A DNA stretch of 47,932 nucleotides from Sinosporangium album. GTDB lineage: Bacteria; Actinomycetota; Actinomycetes; Streptosporangiales; Streptosporangiaceae. Below are positions 7,556-16,490 of this stretch, in pieces. A program made the position numbers and the translations under genes. The stretch spans positions 1 to 47,932 of the forward strand of contig NZ_FNCN01000041.1 of NCBI RefSeq assembly GCF_900100605.1, written 5' to 3'. Under the pieces are notes generated by a model. That model did not search any database. It was not told where the DNA came from and saw nothing but the letters and a program-made list of their open reading frames with translations. Numbering within the stretch: the first letter of the stretch is position 1; each line of letters starts with the position of its first letter.

Positions 7556-8608
7556 GATGTTCCTCTTTCCGATCGGTGGAAATATCTCGGGCTGCTCATC
7601 GGCCTCCTTGGTCAGATCCGTGAGTCGCAAGACGTGTTCCGCGGATCGCGAGGGGGCCTGGTTCTTCGTCTCCTCAAATGCCGGATTTATCGTGGCGATG
7701 GGGGCGGCACGGGTGTTCCCCGGGCCGTGTGATCCGCCTGGGCCCGATCCCGTTCGGGGTCGGTGGCGGACATCTGGATGAGCGGTGTTCTCTGAATAGG
7801 CGTATTGCGGTCGGGTCGAGGACGGAGAAGGCGACGGCGGTGGAAGGCGGTGAATTCGGTTTGCGCTTGCTTCGGTGCTCATAGGCAGTGCGATCGGCGA
7901 ATCGGCGAATCGGCGAATGAATCACGGATGGCAGGCCGAAAGAAATTGTTATGGCTTGACTGAAGAGTGCTGGGCAGGCGGCAGGCCGTCGATGCCGTCG
8001 GTGTAATTTTTTCGGGTGCCTGTCGGGTCGCGCACAACAGTATCTTGCTCTATTAGGCCGAGCCGAACATCCACGGGGAGAACTCCGAGGGTGTGTCTCA
8101 TGGCAGAGGCGGAAAAATCACCTCAATTTCGGGAGTGGGGGACGGGAGATGTGAGGAATCTCCTAGACTCCCTTTCGGTTCCTGAGTTACTTGAAACTCG
8201 GATTTGTCACGCCATTCCAGAGGAACAGCCGGTCCGGTCCGCCGCCCGTGAAGGTGGCCACGCGCTTCCGGCGTCCACTGCCGGGCCGCTGCCCCGTTGA
8301 ACGCCCGCCTGTCGATGCCCACCCCGTCGAACGTCCGCCCCGTGCGCGCCTGGCGGGTGCCGTGCGGCGGGTGCCGTACGGCGGGTGCCGTGCGGCGGGT
8401 GCCGTACGGCCCCGGCGAGGCCGTGCGGCCCGGGCGGAAGCCGTACGGCTGAAGGCGCCGCGCCCGAAACATGCCCCGAAATATGGCGTTATCGCTGGCA
8501 GTGCCCCCAGCAGTCGCCCAACGAACAGGGGGGATCGCCCACGCACGGAGGCACCTTCATCACATACTGAAGCGTAAGAGAAGCGTTACGTAACCGCAGG
8601 GGGCGACG
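7556..8608. other. Long intergenic region with repeats
   Basis: About 1 kb between divergent genes. It holds three tandem copies of CGGCGAAT at 7895-7918 and a 14-bp tandem repeat at 8352-8407. The stretch 7920-8100 is A/T-richer and may contain promoters. A 66-residue open frame starting at ATG 8100 lacks a ribosome site and known domains, so it is not called. Confidence 0.4.
8352..8407. repeat. 14-bp tandem repeat, four copies
   Basis: The unit GGCGGGTGCCGT(G/A)C is repeated four times, the variable base alternating G, A, G, A, so the true period may be 28 bp. It lies in the intergenic region before the glycosyltransferase gene. Confidence 0.85.
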
Positions 8609-10483
8609 GTGGCGAGTCTGATCAGCCGTATGGCGAGGCAGTCGAGACCTCCAGAGGCGGGCGGGGGCCCTCACCGCATCGACGAGGGCGATATCGACGT
8701 CACCGTGATCGTGCCCGTGCGCAACTGCCGCCCCTACCTCGACACCTGCCTGACGTCCATCCTGGTCCAGCGGGTCGCCAAGGAGATCGTCGTCGTGGAC
8801 GACGGCTCGACCGACGGGTCGCGCGAGCTGCTCGACCTCTACGCGAGCTACCACCGCGGAGTGGTCAAGGTCGTGCGGCACGAGCACTCCGGGGGCGCCG
8901 GCGGACCGCGCAACACGGGGCTGGCGCACGCCCGCGGGCGCTATGTGTTCTTCTGCGATGCCGACGACCACATGGGGCCGGAGGCGTTGGAGCGCATGCT
9001 CGCCATGGCCGACGGCAACGGCTCGGACATCGTGCTGGGCCGCATCGTGGGGCACGGCCGTCGGGCGCCCGAGTCGATGTTCCACCAGAACCTCGACCGG
9101 GCCGATCTGGGCGACAGCCCCGTCTACAACAGTCTGAGCTGCTTCAAGCTGTTCAGGCGGGAGATGCTCGTCAAATACGGCGTCCGCTTCGACGAGAGGC
9201 TTCTCGTGGGGGAGGACATCGTGTTCACCACCCACGCCTACTGCCACGCCGACGTCATCTCGGTGCTCGCGGACTACGACTGCTACCACCTCGTGGACCG
9301 TCCCGACGGCAGCAGTGTCATGCAGCAGCCCGGAAGCCGAGACCCCGTGGCGTGGCTGCGCATGATCAAGGGGCCGATCGAGCTCATGACCAAACATGTC
9401 CGGCCCGGGCCGCTCCGCGACCACCTGCTGCGGAGGCATTTCCGGCTCGACGCGCTCGCGCAGCTCGGACGGCCGTTCCTCGTGGCCGAGGAGGTCGAGC
9501 GCAAGCAGATCGCCGAGGAGGTGGCCGAGCTGTGCGACGAGTGGATGACCGAGGGCGTGCGCAAGCGGCTGCCTTCGATCGACCGCCAGCGCCTCGAATC
9601 CCTCGCCGACATCGACAGGCTCGTACGGCTGGCGCAGATCGAGGCCGCCTCCGTGGACAGCAGGCTCACCGGGCTGTGGTGGCAGGAGGGCAGCCTCGCG
9701 GTCGCCGGCACGGCGACGCTCGAAGGGCTGGAACCCCCCGGCGATTACGAGGTCGCCCTGGTGCTGCGCCTCCGCCGGGGAGGGCTTCACGATGTCACGG
9801 TGCCGGTGTCCGGGGGGCCGCGCGGGTTCACCGCCTCCGTGGAGGTCGCCGGGTTGGCGTCGGGCGTGTGGGACATCTACGCGGCGGTCACCTGTGAGGG
9901 CGTGACACGGCTCGGCCGGCTCGGCGCGGACCGCGACGAGAAGGTCGTACGGCCGTCGGCCCGCGTACACGACGACATCGTGCTCATGCCGTACTTCACG
10001 CGCACGCACGGCAACCTCAGCATCGACGTCGGCGGGCATGTGACGTCGGTGCCGGGGCGGGTGCGCCTGCGCGGCACGCGGTGGGCGTTCGGGCACAGGC
10101 TCGTGGTGGACGGCGAGGTCAAGGTGGGGGAGGGCGAGATCGGAGGCGGCGGTCTGCGGCATCTGGTCTGGCGTGAGCGCACTTCGGGGCAGGAGCACCT
10201 TGAGCGGGTGGTCGCGCACCCGGGTAACCTGTTCGCCGCGCGGACCGCCGCCGGTCGGCTCGGTCCGGGCACGTGGGACGCTTATCTGGAGGTCCGGCTC
10301 GGCGGCCCGCCCGCGAGGTTCAGGATCGAGGCCGAGCCCGAGGCAGTGACGAGGCCGAGGAGCTGGTGGCGAGGGCCGGTGCGGCGCACGGTGCGGCCCT
10401 ATGTGACGAACGGCAAGGGCAGGCTGAGCGCGACGGTGAGGGTCATGAGGCCGACCGCCGCCCTCAGGCGGTTCATAAGTTGA
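8609..10483 (+). CDS. Family 2 glycosyltransferase with C-terminal accessory domain
   Basis: The 624-residue protein begins with a GT-A fold. VTVIVPVRNCRPYLDTCL opens it, VVVDDGSTDGS (about 61-71) binds the nucleotide sugar, and FFCDADD (115-120) supplies the DxD metal motif; VGEDIVFTTHAYC is the likely acceptor/base region. Residues 340-590 look like beta-sandwich repeats (for example LTGLWWQEGSLAVAGTATLE), as in teichoic-acid-type GT2 enzymes with binding domains behind the catalytic part. There is no signal peptide or clear membrane span, so a cytoplasmic enzyme making cell-wall glycopolymer or glycan is the best guess. GTG at 8609 follows a G-rich site. The gene appears monocistronic. Confidence 0.85.
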   Translation: MASLISRMARQSRPPEAGGGPHRIDEGDIDVTVIVPVRNCRPYLDTCLTSILVQRVAKEIVVVDDGSTDGSRELLDLYASYHRGVVKVVRHEHSGGAGGPRNTGLAHARGRYVFFCDADDHMGPEALERMLAMADGNGSDIVLGRIVGHGRRAPESMFHQNLDRADLGDSPVYNSLSCFKLFRREMLVKYGVRFDERLLVGEDIVFTTHAYCHADVISVLADYDCYHLVDRPDGSSVMQQPGSRDPVAWLRMIKGPIELMTKHVRPGPLRDHLLRRHFRLDALAQLGRPFLVAEEVERKQIAEEVAELCDEWMTEGVRKRLPSIDRQRLESLADIDRLVRLAQIEAASVDSRLTGLWWQEGSLAVAGTATLEGLEPPGDYEVALVLRLRRGGLHDVTVPVSGGPRGFTASVEVAGLASGVWDIYAAVTCEGVTRLGRLGADRDEKVVRPSARVHDDIVLMPYFTRTHGNLSIDVGGHVTSVPGRVRLRGTRWAFGHRLVVDGEVKVGEGEIGGGGLRHLVWRERTSGQEHLERVVAHPGNLFAARTAAGRLGPGTWDAYLEVRLGGPPARFRIEAEPEAVTRPRSWWRGPVRRTVRPYVTNGKGRLSATVRVMRPTAALRRFIS

Positions 10484-10493
10484 TGCCACCCTC

Positions 10494-10521
10494 TTGCAGG
10501 TGCGAATAGACGGCGTAACGT
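10494..10521 (+). promoter_or_regulatory. Probable promoter of the cbiMN-cbiQ-cbiO operon
   Basis: TTGCAG (10494-10499) and TAACGT (10516-10521) are spaced 16 bp and lie 30-58 bp before the cbiMN start codon. The imperfect palindrome TTGCAGGTGCGAA overlaps the -35 box and could be a metal-regulator site. A 7-bp hairpin (CGTGGTG / CACCACG, 10519-10542) touches the first base of the ribosome site. Confidence 0.4.
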
Positions 10522-10551
10522 GGTGGGCGATCCAGCACCACGGAGGCCACT

Positions 10552-11559
10552 TTGCATGTTCCCGATGGCTTCTTCAACCTCGCCGTTTCCCTCTCGGCGG
10601 GTGTGGTCGCAGCAGCCGGTGTGGCGGTGTGCCTGCGCGGCGCCCGGAGGGAGCTCGACGATCGCGCCGCCCCGATGGCCGGGCTCGTCGCCGCCTTCAT
10701 CTTCGCGGTTCAGATGCTCAACTTCCCCGTGGCGGCGGGGACCAGCGGTCACCTCCTCGGCGGGGCGCTGGCCGCGATCCTCGTCGGCCCCTACACCGCG
10801 GTGCTGTGCATCACCGTCGTGCTCGCCGTACAGGCGTTCTTCTTCGCCGACGGAGGGCTCACCGCGCTGGGCGTCAACATCACCCTGATGGGCATCGTCA
10901 CGGTGCTGGTGGGCTGGGGAGTGTTCAAGCTTATCGCCCCGCGTAGGCCGCCCGCGGTGGTGGCAGCGTCGTTCGTGGCGGCTCTGGTGTCGGTGCCGGT
11001 CTCCGCACTGGTCTTCACGCTTCTGTTCTGGATCGGAGGCAATGCCCCGATCGAGGTTTCCACGGTCGCCGCGGCCATGGGCGGCGTTCACGTGCTCATC
11101 GGTCTGGGCGAGGGCGCGATCACCGCGCTCACCGTGGGGGCGGTGCTCGCGGTGCGCCCCGATCTCGTGTACGGCGCCCGCCGCCTGGCCCCCGCCCTCA
11201 CCTTGAGGACGGCCGACGGCGAGGTGCCGGTGGCGGGTGCCGCGGCGGGCGGGGCGCCGCGCCCGGCCCGGCCGGGCGGTTTCATGGTCGCCGGCATCGT
11301 CGTCACCGCGCTGCTCGCCGGGGTGCTCAGCTTCTTCGCCTCGGCCTCTCCCGACGGGCTTGAGCGTGTGGCGCAGGACCAGGGGTTCGGCAGTGCTGCG
11401 GTCGATCACGCCCTGGGGAGTCAACCATTCGCCGACTACGGTGAGGCGGGCGGCGTCCCGGTCGGCGTCGCCGGGGTGATCGGCGCGGGCGTGACGCTCG
11501 GCGTCGGCGGCGGCCTGTTCCTCGCCGTACGGCGCAGGCGCCCGAAGGCCCAGGTCTGA
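10552..11559 (+). CDS. cbiM: Cobalt/nickel ECF transporter substrate-binding protein, CbiM-CbiN fusion
   Basis: The 335-residue membrane protein is the S component of an energy-coupling-factor transporter for Co2+ or Ni2+. It begins MHVPDGFF, the N-terminal Met-His-x-Pro-Asp-Gly metal site whose free amine and His2 bind the ion, so the TTG at 10552 (GGAGG 5 nt upstream) is certain. Residues 1-215 carry about six membrane helices (CbiM). A linker rich in Ala/Gly/Pro follows, then a C-terminal CbiN/PDGLE-type part with the ASPDGLERVA motif between two helices. Fusion of CbiM and CbiN in one chain occurs in other actinobacteria. Motifs cannot separate cobalt from nickel. Confidence 0.92.
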   Translation: MHVPDGFFNLAVSLSAGVVAAAGVAVCLRGARRELDDRAAPMAGLVAAFIFAVQMLNFPVAAGTSGHLLGGALAAILVGPYTAVLCITVVLAVQAFFFADGGLTALGVNITLMGIVTVLVGWGVFKLIAPRRPPAVVAASFVAALVSVPVSALVFTLLFWIGGNAPIEVSTVAAAMGGVHVLIGLGEGAITALTVGAVLAVRPDLVYGARRLAPALTLRTADGEVPVAGAAAGGAPRPARPGGFMVAGIVVTALLAGVLSFFASASPDGLERVAQDQGFGSAAVDHALGSQPFADYGEAGGVPVGVAGVIGAGVTLGVGGGLFLAVRRRRPKAQV

Positions 11560-11562
11560 CCT

Positions 11563-12324
11563 GTGGGAGCGGGGCACCACCACCGGATCTTCCGGCCAGG
11601 GGATTCGGTCGTCCACCGGCTGCCGCCGGAATGCAAGATCCCGGCGCTGGCCGGGTTCGTCCTGGTCGTTGTGGCCACTTCGCGCGAGTGCATGTGGGCG
11701 TTCGGCGTCTACGCCCTGCTGCTGGCCGGTGTGGCGGTCGCGGCGCGCGTACCCGCCGGGTTCGTTCTCAAGCGCATGGTGATCGAGACCCCGTTCGTGC
11801 TGTTCGCCGTGATCATCCCGTTCATCGGGCTGGGTGAGCGGGTCGAGGTGGCGGGGCTGTCGCTGAGCGTCGAGGGCCTCTGGGCGGCGTGGAACATCCT
11901 CGCCAAGGCAACGCTCGGCGTGGTGGCCGGCATTCTGCTGGCGGCCACCACAGAGCCGCGTGCGATGCTCCTGGGGGCGCGGCGGCTCAAGGTGCCGCCC
12001 CTGCTCGTGCAGATCGCGATGTTCATGCTGCGCTACATGGACGTGATCGTCGATGAGATGCGCCGCATGCGCGTCGCCCGCGAGTCGCGCGGGTTCACCC
12101 CCAGGGACATCAGGCACCTGCCCGTGGTGGCCCGCTCGGCGGGGGCGTTGTTCATCAGGTCCTACGAACGGGGGGAGCGCGTGCACCTGGCCATGATGAG
12201 CAGGGGATACGCGGGCGCGATGCCGATGGCCGACGGGCCGGGCGCCTCATGGCGGCAGTGGGCGACCGCGGCGGCGCTGCCGGCGGCGGCGCTGGTCGTG
12301 GCCGTCGCGGGGAGCCTGTGGTGA
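11563..12324 (+). CDS. cbiQ: ECF transporter T component CbiQ
   Basis: This 253-residue membrane protein is the transmembrane coupling subunit of the same transporter. It begins GTG at 11563, three bases after the cbiMN stop. It shows about five hydrophobic segments and the EcfT coupling motifs RRMRVARESRGF (about 167-178) and MMSRGYAGAMP (near 212-222), whose Ala-Arg-Gly-type helices contact the ATPases. The terminal bases overlap the next start as GTGA, so the subunits are translationally coupled. Confidence 0.92.
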   Translation: MGAGHHHRIFRPGDSVVHRLPPECKIPALAGFVLVVVATSRECMWAFGVYALLLAGVAVAARVPAGFVLKRMVIETPFVLFAVIIPFIGLGERVEVAGLSLSVEGLWAAWNILAKATLGVVAGILLAATTEPRAMLLGARRLKVPPLLVQIAMFMLRYMDVIVDEMRRMRVARESRGFTPRDIRHLPVVARSAGALFIRSYERGERVHLAMMSRGYAGAMPMADGPGASWRQWATAAALPAAALVVAVAGSLW

Positions 12325-13112
12325 ACGCACCGCCGTCCCCGTCCCCATCCCCGTCCCCGTCGCGGTCGCCGTCCCCGTCGCCGCCGTCGCTCGCGGTCCG
12401 ATCGCTCGCCTACGCCTACCCGGACGGCACCCAGGCGCTGTACGGCGTGGACCTCACGATCGCGCGCGGGGAACGCGTCGCCCTGCTCGGGCCGAACGGC
12501 GCGGGCAAGACCACGCTCGTGATGCACCTCAACGGCATCCTGACCGCCGGGCACGGCTCGGTGAGCGTCGCGGGCCTGCCGGTGCGGCCCGACACGGTCA
12601 AGGAGATCAGACGCCGGGTCGGCCTGGTGTTCCAGGACCCCGACGATCAGCTTTTCATGCCCACGGTCAGAGACGACGTCGCCTTCGGACCGGCCAACAT
12701 GGGCCTGCGCGGCGAAGCGCTGGACCACCGGGTCAAGCACGCGCTCGACCGGGTGGGCATGCTGGACGTCATCGACCGGGCGCCGCACCACCTGTCGTTC
12801 GGGCAGCGGCGGCGGGTGGCCGTGGCCACGGTCCTCGCGATGGAGCCGGAGATCCTCGTGCTGGACGAGCCGTCGTCGAACCTCGACCCGTTCTCACGCC
12901 GAGAGCTGGGCGAGATCCTGCGGGGGCTGGACATCACCCTGCTCATGGTCACCCACGACCTGCCGTACGCCCTGGAGCTGTGCGAGCGGTCGCTGATCCT
13001 GTCGGGCGGGGTGATCGCGGCGGACGGCCCGACGAGGGGCGTCCTCGCCGACGCCGAACTGCTCGCGGCGCACCGGCTGGAACTGCCGTACGGCTTCGCG
13101 CCCCCCACCTGA
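12321..13112 (+). CDS. cbiO: ECF transporter ATPase CbiO
   Basis: The 263-residue ATPase powers the cobalt/nickel transporter. Walker A is GPNGAGKTT (57-65), the Q-loop is LVFQDPDDQLF, the signature is LSFGQRRRV, Walker B is ILVLDEPSSNLD, and the switch His is in MVTHDLP. GTG at 12321 overlaps the cbiQ stop by four bases and has GGGGAG upstream. Residues 5-22 are an unusual Pro-Ser repeat absent from typical CbiO. The stop codon directly abuts that of the convergent channel gene, with no space for a terminator. Confidence 0.93.
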   Translation: MNAPPSPSPSPSPSRSPSPSPPSLAVRSLAYAYPDGTQALYGVDLTIARGERVALLGPNGAGKTTLVMHLNGILTAGHGSVSVAGLPVRPDTVKEIRRRVGLVFQDPDDQLFMPTVRDDVAFGPANMGLRGEALDHRVKHALDRVGMLDVIDRAPHHLSFGQRRRVAVATVLAMEPEILVLDEPSSNLDPFSRRELGEILRGLDITLLMVTHDLPYALELCERSLILSGGVIAADGPTRGVLADAELLAAHRLELPYGFAPPT

Positions 13113-14141
13113 TCAACTGTGGGTCTGGCCGGTGTCCGGCGCGTGGATCACGACGAGCCGGTCCCCGATCTTGAGCGTGGCGGCGCGCGGGTCGGCAAAG
13201 GTCATCACGGTCCCGTCGCGCACGACGGCGACGATGATGTCGACGGAGTCGCGCGGGGATCCGCCGATCTCCTCCGCCCTGACGGTCCGCTCGCAGAGGT
13301 CCAGGCCGCTCCCGTAGACCAGGAAGTCCTCGATCATGGAGCTGACGGCCGGGCTCTGCGTGGCGATGCCCAGCATGCGGCCCGCGGCCTCGGAGGAGGT
13401 GATGACGACGTCGGCGCCGCTCTGCCGTACCAGGGGGTCGTTCTCGGCCTCGCGGACGGCGGCCACGATCGTGGCGGCCGGGTTGAGCTGGCGGGCGGTG
13501 AGGGTGACCAGCGCGCTGGTGTCGTCGCGCTGGGTCGCGATGATCACCTGCCTGGCCTCGGCGATGCCGGCGCGGTTGAGCACGTCGCTGCGTGTGCCGT
13601 CGCCGACCACCCCGGCCAGGCCGTCGCGGTTGGCCTCCTCCACGGATTCGGGGCGGGGGTCGACGACGACGATGGTCTCTTTGGTCCGCTCGTTCTCCAG
13701 CAGGGTGCGGATCGCGGCCCGGCCCTTGGTGCCGTATCCCACCACGATGGTGTGGTTGCGCAAGCGTGACCTCCAGCGTTTGGCAGCCATCTCTTCCCGC
13801 GTGCGCCTGGTCAGCACTTCAAGGGTGGTGCCCACGAGGATGACCAGGAAGACGACCCGTAGGGGAGTGATCGCCACGATGTTCACTAATCGGGCCGTCG
13901 GTGTGACCGGGGTGATATCACCGTAACCTGTCGTCGAAACGGTGACCGTGGCGTAGTAAAGCGCGTCCAGGAGCGACACGTCCCCGTCGTAGTTGTCCTT
14001 GTAGCCATCAAGATCGATCGCGACCAGCAAGAACACCACGGACAGCGCGACTGCCGCGTAAAGCACGCGGAACATGACCGCACCGAACGGGCTCACCGCA
14101 ATAGACGGCAGGCGGACGGCGGTTCTCTTGTCCCCCTTCAT
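13113..14141 (-). CDS. Two-helix potassium channel with RCK (TrkA-N/TrkA-C) domain
   Basis: The 342-residue protein has a helix at about 22-42, a pore region with selectivity filter TVSTTGYGD (67-75), and a second helix at 87-107, i.e. an MthK/KcsA-like pore. A Rossmann RCK domain follows, starting TIVVGYGTKGRAAI (131-144) with VVDPRPESVEEANRDG, then a TrkA-C domain after about 250. It is likely a K+ channel or regulated K+ uptake/efflux subunit gated by nucleotide or ion. The ATG at 14141 is preferred (AGGA 8 nt upstream); the frame extends to 14225. It is divergent from the STAS gene. Confidence 0.88.
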   Translation of the reverse strand: MKGDKRTAVRLPSIAVSPFGAVMFRVLYAAVALSVVFLLVAIDLDGYKDNYDGDVSLLDALYYATVTVSTTGYGDITPVTPTARLVNIVAITPLRVVFLVILVGTTLEVLTRRTREEMAAKRWRSRLRNHTIVVGYGTKGRAAIRTLLENERTKETIVVVDPRPESVEEANRDGLAGVVGDGTRSDVLNRAGIAEARQVIIATQRDDTSALVTLTARQLNPAATIVAAVREAENDPLVRQSGADVVITSSEAAGRMLGIATQSPAVSSMIEDFLVYGSGLDLCERTVRAEEIGGSPRDSVDIIVAVVRDGTVMTFADPRAATLKIGDRLVVIHAPDTGQTHS

Positions 14142-14237
14142 GTAGATGATCCTAGAGTTGCGTGCCGTCGCCTCCGGTGATGGCCGAGTAAAGTGGGGCT
14201 GCCTCATCGCCGCGATATCCGCCATGAGGAGGACTGG

Positions 14238-14576
14238 ATGAAGCTTCGGCTAGCGCGGCGCGTCATCGACGGCGCCGTAGTGGTGGCCGTCGAAGGCGAG
14301 CTCGATCTGTATACGGCCCCCGTTCTGCGGGATGAGGTGCGGGAGGCGATCCGCCAAGACGGTCCGCGACTGGTGCTCGACCTCGAATCCCTCTCGTTCA
14401 TGGACTCCAGCGGCCTATCCGTCCTCATCGAGGCGTGGCGCCTCGCCACGGGCGACGGGGGCGGCGTGTGCCTGGCGAGGCCGCAGTCGCCGGTGGCCCG
14501 CATCCTCGCCACGACAGGGCTCGACCGGCGCATCAAGGTCTATCCGGACGTGCAGGCCGCCGTCGACGGCGTCTGA
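14238..14576 (+). CDS. Anti-anti-sigma factor (STAS domain)
   Basis: The 112-residue protein is a single STAS domain like SpoIIAA/RsbV/BldG. It contains VVAVEGELDLYTAPVLRDEV, then LVLDLESLSFMDSSGLSVL, in which the serine pair of MDSSGL holds the residue phosphorylated by an anti-sigma kinase. ATG at 14238 follows GAGGAGG. No anti-sigma kinase or sigma gene is adjacent, so its partners lie elsewhere. A weak hairpin (GGCGGG/CCCGCC, 14578-14597) follows the stop. Confidence 0.9.
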   Translation: MKLRLARRVIDGAVVVAVEGELDLYTAPVLRDEVREAIRQDGPRLVLDLESLSFMDSSGLSVLIEAWRLATGDGGGVCLARPQSPVARILATTGLDRRIKVYPDVQAAVDGV

Positions 14577-14654
14577 CGGCGGGCCTGAGGACCCGCCCTC
14601 GGCAACCGGCACCCCGTGGAGAACTTTCTTCGGTGCCCGCGTTATGGTCCCGTC

Positions 14655-15428
14655 ATGGACCTCAATGGAGCAGGAGCAATCGTCACCGGCGGCGCCAGCG
14701 GTCTCGGCGCCGCCACGGCCCGTGAACTCGCAGGCCACGGTGCGAAAGTCGTCATCGCCGACCTCGGCGAGGAGAAGGGCAAGGCTCTCGCCGACGAGAT
14801 CGGCGGCGTCTTCGTCAAGTGCGACGTCTCCGACGAAGACCAGGTGCAGGCGCTCGTGGACGCCGCGGTCGCCTCCGGCGCCCCGCTGCGCGTCGTCGTC
14901 AACAGCGCGGGCATCGGCTGGGCCGGCCGTACGGTGAACCGCGACGGTTCCCCGCACGCCCTCGCCGACTACCGCAAGGTCATCGAGGTCAACCTCGTCG
15001 GCACGTTCAACGTGATGCGCATCGGCGCGGCGGCCATCGCCAAGACCGAGCCCACCGACGCCGACGGCCAGCGCGGCGTGATCGTCAACACGGCGTCGGT
15101 CGCCGCCCTCGAAGGCCAGACCGGGCAGATCGCCTACTCCGCGTCCAAGGGCGGCATCGTCGGTATGACGCTGCCCGCCGCCCGCGACCTCGCGGCGATC
15201 GGCGTGCGCGTCAACACCGTCTGCCCCGGCATCATCGACACGCCGATCTACGGGTTCAACCCCAACGCCGAGGAGTTCAAGGCCAAGCTGGTCGCGCCGG
15301 TCGTGTTCCCCAAGCGGATGGGGCAGCCGGCGGAGTTCGCCCACCTCGTGCGCGCGCTGATCGAGAACGACTACATGAACGGCGAGGTCATCCGTTTCGA
15401 CGGCGGCATCCGATTCCAGCCGAAGTGA
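14655..15428 (+). CDS. Short-chain dehydrogenase, 3-hydroxyacyl-CoA dehydrogenase type
   Basis: The 257-residue enzyme is a classical [17 protein letters not shown] is the cofactor loop, [10 protein letters not shown] the NAG-type motif, and [20 protein letters not shown] gives the catalytic Ser-Tyr-Lys. The closest pattern I recognise is type II 3-hydroxyacyl-CoA dehydrogenase (HSD17B10-like), with [16 protein letters not shown] after the second strand favouring NAD+. The next gene, a crotonase, begins 7 bases downstream, so the pair probably performs consecutive beta-oxidation steps. The ATG at 14655 is chosen by homology; a clear ribosome site is lacking. Confidence 0.88.
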   Translation: MDLNGAGAIVTGGASGLGAATARELAGHGAKVVIADLGEEKGKALADEIGGVFVKCDVSDEDQVQALVDAAVASGAPLRVVVNSAGIGWAGRTVNRDGSPHALADYRKVIEVNLVGTFNVMRIGAAAIAKTEPTDADGQRGVIVNTASVAALEGQTGQIAYSASKGGIVGMTLPAARDLAAIGVRVNTVCPGIIDTPIYGFNPNAEEFKAKLVAPVVFPKRMGQPAEFAHLVRALIENDYMNGEVIRFDGGIRFQPK

Positions 15429-15435
15429 GGGGCCA

Positions 15436-16209
15436 GTGTCTGACGAGGTAGACGAGGTACTCGTAGAGTCCGCGGACGGCATCGCCGTCATCACGATCAA
15501 CCGGCCTCGGGTCAGGAACGCCGTCAACGGCGCGGTGGCCAGAGGCATCGCCGCGGCGCTCGACGAGCTGGAGGAGCGGTCCGACGTCTCCGTCTACGTG
15601 CTGACGGGCGCCGGCGGCACCTTCTGCTCAGGGATGGACCTCAAGGGTTTCCAGGCCGGTGACATCCCGCGCGTCGAGGGGCGCGGCTTCGCCGGCATCG
15701 CCGAGGCCCCGCCGCGCAAGCCGATCATCGCGGCGGTCGAGGGCTACGCGCTGGCGGGCGGGTTCGAGCTGGCGCTGTCCTGCGACCTCATCGTCGCCTC
15801 GGAGCAGGCCGTCTTCGGGCTGCCCGAGCCCAAGCGCGGGCTGATCGCCTCGGCGGGCGGGGTGCTGCGGCTGCCGAGGCGCGTGCCGTACCACGTCGCG
15901 ATGGAGATGGCTTTGACCGGTGACCACTACCCGGCCGCCAGGCTCTACGAGATCGGCCTGGTCAACCGGGTTACCCCCGTCGGGGAGGCGCTCGCGACGG
16001 CCAAGGAGCTCGCCGCGCGGATCGCCGCCAACGCGCCGCTGGCGCTCGCGGGGACCAAGCGGCTGATCGTCGAGTCGCGTGACTGGCCCCTTGGTGAGAT
16101 GTTCGCCCGGCAGAGGGAGATCACCGACCCGGTGTTCACGTCCAAGGACGCCCTGGAGGGCGCGGCGGCCTTCACCGAGAAGCGCGCTCCGCGCTGGAAG
16201 GGCGAATAG
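15436..16209 (+). CDS. Enoyl-CoA hydratase/isomerase (crotonase) family
   Basis: The 257-residue protein has the crotonase signatures ITINRPRVRNAVNG, AGGTFCSGMDLKGF (oxyanion loop) and AAVEGYALAGGFELALSCDL. A Glu appears in FGLPEPKRGL, at the position of one catalytic glutamate in hydratases. It starts with GTG at 15436 after GAGGGG, seven bases behind the SDR gene. Likely role: hydration or isomerisation of enoyl-CoA in fatty-acid or amino-acid degradation. The exact substrate cannot be read from sequence. Confidence 0.9.
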   Translation: MSDEVDEVLVESADGIAVITINRPRVRNAVNGAVARGIAAALDELEERSDVSVYVLTGAGGTFCSGMDLKGFQAGDIPRVEGRGFAGIAEAPPRKPIIAAVEGYALAGGFELALSCDLIVASEQAVFGLPEPKRGLIASAGGVLRLPRRVPYHVAMEMALTGDHYPAARLYEIGLVNRVTPVGEALATAKELAARIAANAPLALAGTKRLIVESRDWPLGEMFARQREITDPVFTSKDALEGAAAFTEKRAPRWKGE

Positions 16210-16231
16210 GCCGGCCTTCTTCCTTCCCGCG

Positions 16232-16330
16232 GTCCCGTGGTCCCCGGTTCCGCGGTCCTCTCATGGTCCCGTGGTCCCGCGGTCCCAGGCCCCTCTCGTG
16301 GTCCCAGGCTCCTCTCGTGGTCCCCGGTCC
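16232..16330. repeat. Degenerate GTGGTCCC direct repeats
   Basis: The 281-bp gap between the crotonase and rhomboid genes holds at least six imperfect copies of (C/G)GTGGTCCC(A/C/G)G, including two copies of CTCTCGTGGTCCC. No gene is seen. An expanded simple repeat is the likely explanation. Confidence 0.6.
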
Positions 16331-16490
16331 GGCGAACGGGCCGGGGACCGCGCGTGATGGGGCCGTTTCGCCGTACGGCGGGCTCAAGTGTGTGCGAGGC
16401 GCGATTTTTCGTATGCGAGGCAGAATGGTCCACAAGAGCAGTTGTGCGGCCGACCCCGCATAACGCCGGTTCCACAGGCCAGGAGTGCGC

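Noticed and set aside
6596-7732. A 378-residue Gly-rich plus-strand frame opposite the Cys-rich protein gene
   Set aside because: Gly/Glu-rich low complexity and no ribosome site; the minus strand carries the CxxC, Tat-like and Cys-tail features with a good start.
8100-8300. A 66-residue frame starting MAEAEKSPQFREWGTGDV
   Set aside because: The first half looks protein-like, but there is no ribosome site and the second half degrades into low complexity; kept only as a note.
8489-10489. A 666-residue open frame on the minus strand across the whole glycosyltransferase gene
   Set aside because: It lies opposite a gene with clear GT2 motifs; its translation is Arg/Pro/His-rich low complexity typical of antisense frames in GC-rich DNA.
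10399-12186. A 595-residue minus-strand frame opposite cbiMN and cbiQ
   Set aside because: Low-complexity antisense product; the plus-strand genes have unmistakable ECF motifs and coupled starts.
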